Position numbers and translations under genes: made by a program. A stretch of DNA of 64,000 nt, taken from assembly GCA_030272585.1 (NCBI GenBank), contig BSYQ01000005.1, forward strand, positions 3,224,001-3,288,000, in the 5' to 3' direction. Under the pieces are notes generated by a model that saw only the letters and a program-made list of their open reading frames with translations, was not told the origin of the DNA and did not search any database. Shown piece after piece: positions 35,150 to 44,765 of this stretch. The number at the start of each line of letters is the position of its first letter. Position 1 is the stretch's first letter. The stretch is from Bryopsis sp. KO-2023. Lineage: Eukaryota > Chlorophyta > Ulvophyceae > Bryopsidales > Bryopsidaceae.

Positions 35150-35998
35150 GTTAGCCGCGATATTTAAGTTTGATGGTGGGCCTGGCCGGAAGTAGAGTAA
35201 AGTACAAGTCCGACATGAAGGAACCAGAGGAGTAACACAAACGAGTGAACCAAGTTGGTCGGATCCATGTGGTGCGTCGGGGCTGTGCCGGCGACAGAAA
35301 CGCTGAGGAATGAAGAGAGTTTCAGATGTATTCGAACAAACAAAACAAAAACACAAACAAGGTGGCATGCAGAGATGCCGTCAACTGCGATTCGACTTTA
35401 TATGTTTTGGCGGGTTTTTCTTTGGAGAGTGGGCTGTTGAGTTGATTGGTTCTCTATCTCAGGCAGTTGCAACAATTTAAAATCCTCAAATTTCATCAGG
35501 GTGAAAGATATTCTTGAGGAGAGACTTGCTGGGTTGAAATTTCATACAAAAATTTTCTGCAAGTCCCCAACACCCAATTGGGTGCCTGCTTGGTACCGGT
35601 GTAAACATAGACCCTATGGGCACCACTGACAACGTATAACCTAGCGGATTCTGTTCACGCAAGCTGATTGACTTCAACATATAAAAAGATGCTCATTTTA
35701 TCCACGAAGACGAGAAGAACATGTTCGCGAAGAGCGCTGCCGGTTACACTATTTTCTTTGCCAGAAAGGCCAAAAAGAAGCGGTGCGTGTAGCGCACACG
35801 CCTCCAAGGCATCTTCCCGCACGTTCCCGACGTTGGAGTCTCAACGTCTCAACGCGGTCGACTGGAGCACCAAAACTCACAGAGTGAGACGAGGTTGGGA
35901 GGGGAATACCCGAGCAGCTGTCGCTTTCAATAATCCGTAGAGTTTGATTTGCCGAAGCGCGGCCTACGAGAATATCTGGAAGATATTCTTGAGGCGAG
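35150..35998. promoter_or_regulatory. Divergent upstream region of kinases C and D
   Basis: This GC-balanced stretch lies between kinase C (minus) and kinase D (plus), with few homopolymers, and so probably contains both promoters. GAAGATATTC or a close form, followed by TTGAGG, occurs at about 35509-35519 and 35983-35993. The unidentified first exon of kinase D probably lies within it; ATG codons at 35689 and 35719 are candidates. No known motif is clear. Confidence 0.4.
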
Positions 35999-38806
35999 TT
36001 CAAAAGCGATGGATCAGTTACCCCAAACGGGTTTGATCGGGTGAGTGGCGGTTGGAGTTTCGCAATTTGGGTTGTTGAAATCCTACGGCATGGCGCCTCG
36101 CTTATGTGAACCTGGCAGCTACCTGGGCACCCTCCGCCGTTACTGCGTGGTTCGTATATTAAAACAAAAGAAACTCTAGGAAAACGAATCAGGTCGACAT
36201 GAACAATAGAAGGTTTTATTCAAGGCATGCAACGTCCTTCTTGGGTGTGGTGTTTGTACATGTGGTGGTGATTGCCAGAACGTGAGATTCGGCTTTCGCT
36301 GCAGGTAGAGAAGCTGCAAGATGGTAGTAATGGGACGGTGGTGGTGAGGGCAACCGACACGATGCAGCAGGAGGACTGCGCCATCAAAATAATACTGCGC
36401 AAGAACTTGGTAGGAAGTTCAAGGTTTCTCAGCGAGATAGCGTCCGATGTCCCGCCTCCCCTCCCTTGCCTGATTTCGATCAATTGGCGGCGCGGATTCT
36501 CGGCTGTGTGTTGTGTGGGTTCTATAATTTCGCTGCGATTTCTTTTACCGTTCAACCCTGGCGGCGCTCCTGTTATGTCCAGTCGGGCATTAGGCTCCAC
36601 TCCCTCTTTTTTCCCTCAGTTCAGATCAGCAGCAGCCGCTGCCTGCAATGATATTCTTATTCATTTTCGAAGCGCGCGCGCGTCGCAATCTCCTTTGAAT
36701 TTTTTTGCTGGCTTGCATTATCGTTCGTGTAATGATCGAACTCGTAGAGCGCTACCAGACATGTATATAATTCCTTCGCTCAGGCAACATGCAATAATTG
36801 ATTGATTGAATTCCTTCGCTCCATTTGGCGGGGTTTGTAATTGTCTGATGACGTGTGGCTGCAGGCAATGAAATACACTGAACGAGAGGTTCTCATTCAC
36901 ATGGGTCTGTCTCACAAGCACATCGTCAACTTCCGGGAGGTAACTTGCTGTTATCTTTCTTTTTTCAGGGGGGGGCGTGGGGAGAAAAACTTAAGTGGTA
37001 TGATAAGCAATAATTACAACGAGAAATCCCTTCAAAATGGCTTTCGATGTTGATATTGCTGGAATGACCTTACATTCTTTCTAATGCTGTTTGTTTCTGT
37101 TTCTTGGAAAGAAAACGTGGTGCAGCGCATGAATGTGGTGTTGGTTTTCGAAGCTTTCAGCCCATCTGTCTGACACACCAGTAATACCAACTTTTCCTTT
37201 TTTTGTGTTTGCTGCGCTGGATTTTCATTTTTTTTTTTCCGTTTGCATTGGGTTTCTCGAATGTAGTGCATGGAGGCTGAAAGCTGAGCAATGTAGGTCC
37301 ACCAGTTCCTGCAGTATTGATTTTAGGTTTCTTTTGCTTTTTTGGATCATTTCGATTGGTGCAGGGTGTGGCAATACATTTGATTTGATTTTGGTGCAGG
37401 TTTTTGACTCTGGTCCCCACCTTTGCATCGTGATGGATTACTGTCCCAACAAAACACTGTTCGACTGGATTCAGCTGCATGAATGTTTGACGGAGGACCA
37501 GGCTAAGCAGTTTTGTATTCAGATTGTCTCAGGCTTGATATATCTCCATAGGCAGGTGCGAGGTGATTTGAAACCATTTTTGTGCATTGTCATGTTCTGT
37601 GTGTTCTGATGACTGTAAATGTAGCTTGAGTTTTATTTTTTTGGTTTTTGGGAGGGCAATATTTGTTGTGTGGTGCCAACAGGGAATTGCCCTGCGTGAT
37701 TTGAAGTTGGAAAATCTGTTGTTGGATGCTGAATGGAACATCAAGATCTGTGACCTGGGTTTTGCTACGGTGGGTAAAAAACGTAAAAAAACACAAAATC
37801 TGAACTATGGATACAACCATTTCCTACACCGACGTTTTCTTTATGATCAGTGCCCGATTGCTGCCCTCCTGCAGAAAAGTGACGTAAACTGGCTCAGTGC
37901 ATCCTCAATGCAACGCGCTGTTTTTTTTGTTTTTTTTTTGCTTTTCTTCTTTGGACCCATGAAATGTGCCGTTGTGTTTGATAGAGTGATGAATTTTCGA
38001 GACCAAAATCCTTTTTGGGGACCCCAGAGTACTATTCGCCAGAGTTGATTCACATGGCTGACGATGCGTTTAAAAATGCATGGTTCTGCTTGTTTAGGAA
38101 GGTTAATATCGGTCCTTACGATGGAAAGGTGCGCCCCTATGTTTCTTGTGGGCATCTGCACCACATGGATGCATCACATGCATGCATGCATGCATGCATG
38201 TCAGGATGGATGCAAGCACCCTTTTTTTTGGATCATCCACCAGTGTGAATGCATCAAATCCCATCAAAATTACCTTTTGCTAGTCACACACGACCCCTCT
38301 CCATCCCCACACAGCATTCATTGGCAAGACCATGGATATCAACACGGGAAAATTCTGCGCACATGGTGGCGCTTGTTTTGTTTTCTCGATCAGCGTTTTT
38401 GTGTCTATGTTTTAACTAGAAAGTGGATGCTTGGACGTTGGGGATCGTCTTGTTCGCGATGCTCTTCGGTCAAACTCCGTTTGCCTTCCCAAACGAGGAC
38501 CCGATGTACTCCGTCCATCGAACCCGAAGGATGAAATATAGCATCCCGGAGAGAACCAGAAACAACATCCCCGTCTCGATCGCATGCAGGAATTTGCTGG
38601 AGAGACTGTTGGAGGAAGATCCCATCGATAGGCTGTCCGTGGACGGCATGCTGGAGCACGAGTGGCTCAGGCCACTTCGCCACAGCATCGACGAAGATGA
38701 GCAGCCCGAGCCGAGGGAACTGACTCGATCGGATTCCATCAAAGCCGTCAAAAGCGTCAAACGTGCTGCGGGGTGGAGGAGATTCTTGCCCTCCTTCGTG
38801 AAGTGA
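35999..38806 (+). CDS. Atypical CAMK/SnRK-like protein kinase D (start exon unresolved)
   Basis: Exons: about 35999-36040, 36305-36409, 36865-36939, 37400-37555, 37683-37769, 37985-38128 and 38420-38806, all phase 0, about 332 codons visible. The first listed exon (ending PNGFDR) has no Met, so a further 5' exon is needed. Seen: VEKLQDGSNGTV as glycine loop, CAIKII lysine, EREVLIHMGLSHKHIVNFRE, CIVMDYCPNKTLFDWI, LRDLKLEN (Leu for His of HRD), DLG instead of DFG, GTPEYYSPEL, DAWTLGIVLFAMLFGQTPF, and a C-terminal tail rich in Glu then basic residues. The activation-segment exon has 48 codons against 33-34 in A, B and C, because of an insert after PEL. Lys, loop Asp and Asn, and the metal-binding Asp are all present, so activity is possible. 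Exons 36305-36409, 36865-36939 and 37400-37555 match kinase C in length and phase. Confidence 0.85.
38168..38201. repeat. (CATG)n run in kinase D intron
   Basis: About five CATG units (GCATGCATGCATGCATGCAT) lie within the intron 38129-38419. The sequence is self-complementary and can extrude as a cruciform. Confidence 0.85.
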
Positions 38807-41400
38807 ATTTGCATGTTGCTTTGCGTTTTGTTTTTACCATTTCTTTTTTTTTTTTTTGGATGCATGTTCTCTGAACATGGTAGGACATGCATGCACTGAT
38901 ATTCAAATATCATAGCTTGACAACTCAGTCACAAGTATTTGTTTTTTCTCTTTGTTTTCATTGGGGTCAGAAGAGGGGGGGGGGGTATATGATGTACGGT
39001 AAAAATGAGAAAGGTCGAACTGGGCTGCAAAAAGCGCTCAAAGTGCAAGACTGCTGACTGTACTGTGATACAGAGTTACAAAAAGCGCTCAAGTGCAAAA
39101 AGTAGAACCTGAAAATTCTCTTTCCCTTCTTCTTTGTCTTGTTTTCGAGAACTTTTTCGAAAGAAAGAAAGAAAGAAAAGAACTTGGTGCTGGGAAACTG
39201 GCTGCTGAGGGGATTTTTTTTTTCGGGTTGGCTGACGCTTGGTTTACTGAATACCAAAACTGACTAAGGCTTTCTCTGATTTGCTTTGATACGGAATGAA
39301 CCCTTTTTTCCCCCTCCCCCACTTTTTTTTTTTCGAGGTTTGTTCTAAAAACCGAAAATTGTTTTTCGTTCGTTTATGACTGTTGTTTCATATATACTGG
39401 ATTTTTCTTGTGTCGTTTTTTTTTTTTTTACTTTTCTGATTGTGATTTGCAGCACTTTTTTTTCGCTATGAATAGAGGTCTGACTGGGCAAGGATTTGAT
39501 AACGTATGCATTTCAAAGTTGTTTTTTCTTACAAGCTGTTACAGCATCATTAGCGAAAATTGTGCAGAAATTGCTGAATTATTACCAATACTCAACGGTG
39601 GACCTTGGAATGAAGGGTAGGTGCTGTGCTAAATTTTCTCCCAGACTTGCCCATGGTTTTTAATGTGTTTAAAACATTAAAAAAAAATTGACAGTTGGGT
39701 CTTTTCAAAACTCTTTTTGGTGGTAAAAAGACCGAAAAAGATGGAGAAAAAAAAGAAACGAAATAATCGTATCTGGAAAGAGTTGTTGTCATAGTTGGGG
39801 GGGGAAATAGCAAAATTATGAAAGCAGAAATGTTCCATGTTTCGAGTGAGTGGTGAAACAAAGGCTTGAAAAAATACTGTGTTTTGTTTTAAAGGTGGTG
39901 GATTGGTTTTTCTTTTTCTTATCTGGGTTTGGATGAAACTTTGAATGTACAAGTTTTACATGAGTTTTTTTTTTATTTTTTGTTTCAGCAGTACCGGAGG
40001 TTTGTGACAAATGGAGGGCTTGTCTTTTTGTTTTTGTTTTTTTGTTTTTTTTTACTTTTTCTCAAACCTTTTCTTAACTTCCACATTACCTTGACAAAGA
40101 TGGATGGGAGTTCATGAAAAGGTGACTTTTTTTTCTTAAACGAGAAAGTTTCTTTTCCCATAAGAAACTTTTTTTTTTTCTGTATTTTTTTTTCTTCCTG
40201 CGGGAGGGGCTCGGAAAGAGGTGAGCTAGGAAAACTAATTTGGGAATAAAAAAAAACACGAAAAAAACAAATTGACAATGATCACTTTTATATAAAAAAA
40301 AATCCAGCACAGGCTGTTGACAAAAGAAAACAAAAAAAGAAAAAGGGGTGGAACTATGTGTAAGGCAGCGAAACAAACGGAGCGACAGTAGAAATGGAAG
40401 CGTCTGTGTTTTTGTCAGACTGCTCCGACAACAAAAAAGAGAGAAAAATATGGGCTAGAGACAGGGAAGGGTGAAAAAAGCCAAAAAAAAAGCGATTCTG
40501 TACTTTCTAATGATTTCTGTTGTTGAATTTGTCTGGGGGGATTGGGAGGCCTGCGAATTGTTAATGTCCGGAAGCTAGGAGAGGGGAGGGGAGAATTTTC
40601 TATGTACGTACATGTATCAATGATAGTACCTTGTGTATGGGATATCTAGGTATTAGGTGATATCCCTGATACATGGGGGGGAAGAAGCTTCCTTTTTTTC
40701 TTTGAAGATTTGGTATTCTGTGGAGAATTTGATAAACCAATGTCTCTAGCATTGAGTAGGTTGTCCTTTTTTTTTTTTTTTTTTTAAGGAGGATGGAAAA
40801 ATAGAGAGGAAAAAAAACATGGAAGCCTCCAGAAGGTTTTTTTTTGGTTTTTTTTCTTCGAGGAGTTGGGAGAGGAAAAAATGTTCTCCCCCATTTTTGG
40901 TCCAAGTCGGCTCTGGTGAGAAATGGGTTTTTAATGTGGATATCGAATGATTAGATAATTTTCCAAATATGTTTAAAAAATGCTGCATGAGAAAAGAAAC
41001 TACCAAGGTAGACAATGAAAAGGTTTCAAGGTAACACCAAATTGAATGGTATCTAGTCAGGGGTTGAGATATCAAGAAAAAAATTTCTACATGCATGAAG
41101 GAAATAGAAAAAAAGGAAATTTGAGGACGATTTTTCCTTGTTTTCTTTTTTTTTGTTGAAGAGGTTTTAAAGAATGGGAATGGCAGCGATGAATGGAAAT
41201 CGTCAGTTTTGATAATCAGTTCGATTCCATAACGCTATTTTCTTTTTCACGGGTTTGCTGCTGCTATTCTGACGCCATTCTTTATAACAAAGTGAGGAGG
41301 AAGGAAAAAATCTGGAAAACTGGGATCGAGTTAGTATGGGTCGTAGTTTCAAAAAAAAAAAATGCAAAGGGTGGTGGTGATGATTAAAAACGACCAAAAT
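38807..41400. other. Intergenic region downstream of kinase D
   Basis: No gene is supported. Short hairpins directly follow the kinase stop: CATGTTC/GAACATG at about 38864-38880 and GATATT/AATATC at about 38899-38912, possibly 3' UTR structure. The rest is C-poor on the plus strand with long T, G and A runs, as in other 3' flanks of plus-strand genes. Confidence 0.6.
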
Positions 41401-43681
41401 ATGGTGGAGGAAATCACGAGATTCCTGGACAGCAATATGCCTGAAAAAATGATGGACATGAATTTCAAGGTGTTATGGTTGTCTTTTGCTGCCAATGGAC
41501 ACTCTGCATGAAACCGTTTTGTCGGGCAATGTAATCATTGATCATGACTGATTGGTTGATCGTCCCTTATTTTCCAGTTTGCTGTCTGACCAATCAGTTG
41601 TTTTGCTGTGGAACATATGTGGACTTGATTCCCAGAACCAATCATACTCCAGTCTTCCTGGTGCTTGTGACACGAACCATGGTAGATGCGGCACCTACCA
41701 CAGCATCGCCTCTCCATCGTCCTAAAAACCACTGGGAGTGTACTCCCAGTGATCCGAACGACTGCTTCCTGCAAATCTGTTTTTTCAATACTGAGAATTG
41801 CGCCTGCCCCACTGACTGCTGATAAATACAGAAAGGCTACCAGTCCCCAGTCCAACCTCCATTTATGCGCCGTTTGCATCAGATAACCACCGAACCTGTG
41901 CAAACTTCTGAAGTAGCAATTGCCAAGGCGTCGGCGATTGCTGTTGTGTCGGAAAGGACAAACTCGGAGCGAGACGCTTCGGCTGTTCCGCTTCCTTCGA
42001 CGCAGGCCCTGGTACTGCCTTCTGCCGCGGCTTGCGCGAATCCCACAGCGGTGTTGGTTTTCACTTTCGTTTTGGCCTTCAACACCGTCGAACATGCGAG
42101 CGTTATTCGATACAGGGGAGCTGAGTACCGACTCCGAGTGTGGAGTCGACGTGGAGAGAAGCTCCACCGCAAGCAACGTCCACTGTAACGAGGTCGGCGA
42201 TCCAGCGCCAGTGGCAAGTGGCGAAGGAAGTGCTGAGGCTGCTTCCTCCGCGACCACGACAGGCACCCAGATCCCAGTGTGCACCACTGTGAAAGATCAT
42301 TCGTACTGCTGGGAATACAAGGCTATGATCAGTGTTTTCCTCGTGGAGGATGAGTACTCGCGGTTGGCTGAACCTCTTTTCTTTGTTTTTCACAGCTGTG
42401 CAAGGAACGGACTGCGGAGCGGGGCCTCTTTCGACCCAAATCACAATCTGCTGATATTCCCATTGGGATCGGCGACCCCCAAGTGCTTCTGCTACTAGCC
42501 TTGTTCACGTGGCTCCGCTTTGGTGTGGAGTCCTGACTTTGAAACACCAATCAGAAGATCTAGTGTCATTTCGGTCTCAACACGACCACGGTTGTTTTCT
42601 CTCGATGAGAAATGAGCCTCAGGGGATAATATATATGGCTTCCATTCATATATATGGATCCATATATATAATAAAAACACATTTTTTCACTTAAAAAGCG
42701 GTGGAAAGGGGGGTGATGATTTTCAAAAACTGTGTGGTGTCAGGATTTGGGCCTGACTGTGACGAGAGCTGTTTCTGTTTCTGCGAGTTGGGAGGTGGTT
42801 AAAATCGTGATGGAATTTCCAGTGCGGTATTTTTTCGGTGAAAGACTTCGGCCGTCAGTGGTCCTGAAAGTTTCGGCCAATGTAACAAATGCTTTCTGAG
42901 AATGGTCGGTTCTGTTTTCTGCTTTCTGTGTTGATTTTGAGCATCAGTTGCACCTCTGGTGGTGTTTTCAGCTCAGCCCAGATCGGTTTTACGTTGTGGG
43001 TCGCCTGTTTCAGGATCTTCCCATCTTGGTGGGTTTCTTGCCGATGGACCCTCTGCTTTTTCTTTTTTCAAATTGTCATCTATTCTTGAATTGGATGTCA
43101 ATCAGCAAACAAGGGCGCAAGATTGTATTTTACAAAATTGTTTATTCCAGATAATAATGAAAGCGGTCCAAGAATCGTTTTTCACCCCTCCTCCTCGTTC
43201 TTTCGTCACAAGTGTTGTACAGTCGTCTGGTCTTCCCAAAAAGAACCCAAAATACCCTCAATAAAATTGGTGCAAGATGGACAATATACATGTGTGAATA
43301 CATATACCCCCCCCCCTTCCCCCCCTTTCCGCCGAAACATTCATGAAAGTGAGGTGCTTTTTTTCGCCAAAGTCACCGCAATCGTGTGGTCCTACTCTTC
43401 TTTTGTGCAGAGGATGATGGACGGACGCTGGTGTCTCTTTTCTGCGGGGCAGGTTGCGGATGGAGAGAGTAGCGGACCCGATCTTCTCCGTCAGCGATGA
43501 AGCCAGACCTCGCCTGCAAGTGGTGTAATCGTTTCAAGTGGTGTGTATTTGGGTGAGTTTGAACACATTCAATCAAATCGCTATGATTTTTTTTGTGGAT
43601 TCCACATGGAGCTTTCAGTGTTTCCTAGTCTAAACTGCAACATAAGTTGATATTCAACACTCTCTCGTAACCACCTGAAAA
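41401..43681. other. Unresolved region with possible exons
   Basis: Several fragments look partly coding but do not assemble. Plus strand: 41401-41469 (begins MVEEITRFLDSNMPEK and runs to a weak donor), a Cys-rich frame ending at 41822, and 42744-42900 after a CAG (DLGLTVTRAV...). Minus strand: 41879-42100, an Ala/Thr/Ser-rich frame (TAIADALAIATSEVC) of the kind found in cell-surface proteins. Strand bias is mixed. A 10-bp inverted repeat with a 2-nt centre (CACTGGGAGT/ACTCCCAGTG) sits near 41730-41751 and a TATATATGGATCCATATATA palindrome at about 42650-42669. I cannot call a gene. Confidence 0.2.
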
Positions 43682-43849
43682 AAATTTACGGTTCCGCAGG
43701 AAGCGCGGTTCCTTTTGCGGAGTTTTAGGGTGGGACGATTGAAAGGACTGATTGCTGAGGTGGCCTGTAGGGGTATCTTTTGGAGTTTTGGATCTCAGTA
43801 GTTTGGGTTCTTAAGCTCACTCAGTTGGTCTTTCTTTACTCGGTTTTTC
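43682..43849 (+). repeat. Split direct repeat A1
   Basis: Left terminal repeat of the retrotransposon, 168 bp, the same sequence as A2 at 48031-48198 by eye. It begins AAATTTACGGTTCCGCAGG and ends CTCGGTTTTTC. Confidence 0.93.
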
Positions 43850-43952
43850 TGCTTTATCTTTACCCTCACGGGCACCTGAAGTGCACCGTTTCGAACCATC
43901 CCTGGCTCAGCCAGCGTGGGGCTTGTCCCTGTATTGTTAAGTCCTTTGTTTG

Positions 43953-44765
43953 ATGCCGACTGTCGAGGAAAAGATTGCTGCGTTACAAGCACAGCTGGAT
44001 TTGTTGAGAGCGTCAGGAGAGCAGAGTTCCCCACAGTCTCGTTTGGACGGGATTCTGAAGAAATTTGCTGGGTCGGCGGAGATCGCTGAGAGTTTGGAGG
44101 AGCTGTGTCTTGCTCCAGGCAGTGACCCGCCACGGGCGGCGCTAAATCCAGTAGAGGTACCAGCAGCGGCCATCTTTGGCCATTATTTCGACGTGTTGGA
44201 CACAGCAGCGGGTGCTCGCGTGGGTGCTGCTCTTGGTGTGCGTTCTGGGTTCTTTGCTGAGTTTAGTTCGTGGGCGCCTGTCGTGGCGTTTGCTTTTGAT
44301 TGGTTTGTCCTTTTTGCTCAATTTGCGGCGCACTCGGATCAAGGGACTGCAGTGAAGAAGGCTTTGGAACCTTTTGTTTCTTCGTTTGCGCCAATTTTGG
44401 AGTTGGCAGCCAATACGTTGGAAGTACACCGTTTGCACGCAGCACACGTGAACACGCCTTTGTCGGAGGCCTTTCGGGCGGTGTCCACGTCGGTAAAATT
44501 AGCAGCGTCGTCAGGGCGTTTTGTCGGAGACACTGCGCAGGCTACGTTGAAGTCCCTGAGGGACCAACAGCAGAAGGCAGTTTTTAAAAGGCAAGCAGAG
44601 GGCTCGTCGCGGAGCGGCGGGTTCAGAGGAGATTCCTCAGGAGGTTTTTCTGGCGGTCGTTTTGGTGGTCGTCAGTTTTCGCAGCGAGGCAGAGGTCGAG
44701 CGAACCCCAACCTTCAGCCTTTGGGTAATAGAGGTGGAGCTCATGGGCAGAACCAAGGCTTCTAA
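43953..44765 (+). CDS. Retrotransposon ORF1, Gag-like nucleic-acid-binding protein
   Basis: 270 codons from ATG 43953. The N-terminus is a short amphipathic helix (EEKIAALQAQLDLLRASG), a likely coiled coil. The middle is alpha-helical and Ala/Phe-rich. The last 50 or so residues are Gly/Arg/Ser-rich with RGG-like units (GGFRGDSSGGFSGGRFGGRQ), typical of RNA-binding tails, and there is no zinc knuckle. By position it corresponds to the Gag-like ORF1 of Ngaro elements, which would coat element RNA. It ends 62 bp before the RT frame and overlaps the start of the recombinase frame. Confidence 0.8.
   Translation: MPTVEEKIAALQAQLDLLRASGEQSSPQSRLDGILKKFAGSAEIAESLEELCLAPGSDPPRAALNPVEVPAAAIFGHYFDVLDTAAGARVGAALGVRSGFFAEFSSWAPVVAFAFDWFVLFAQFAAHSDQGTAVKKALEPFVSSFAPILELAANTLEVHRLHAAHVNTPLSEAFRAVSTSVKLAASSGRFVGDTAQATLKSLRDQQQKAVFKRQAEGSSRSGGFRGDSSGGFSGGRFGGRQFSQRGRGRANPNLQPLGNRGGAHGQNQGF

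Noticed and set aside
35668-35940. 90-codon plus-strand frame upstream of kinase D
   Set aside because: Arg/Ser/Thr-rich with no domain, and not in phase with the kinase exon; probably promoter or leader sequence. It may still overlap the missing first exon.
36009-36040. ATG at 36009 as the start of kinase D
   Set aside because: It reaches the donor at 36041 in the wrong phase. The frame giving PNGFDR+VEKLQDG, which matches kinase N-termini, has no Met here.
41535-42287. 250-codon minus-strand frame with a hydrophobic stretch like a signal peptide in its second half
   Set aside because: The hydrophobic stretch is internal, competing frames on both strands are equally open, and splice sites do not join the pieces; left as unresolved.
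44662-44742. Upstream extension of the recombinase frame
   Set aside because: The first codon is GTG and the stretch overlaps the Gly/Arg-rich tail of ORF1; ATG 44743 is the first credible start.
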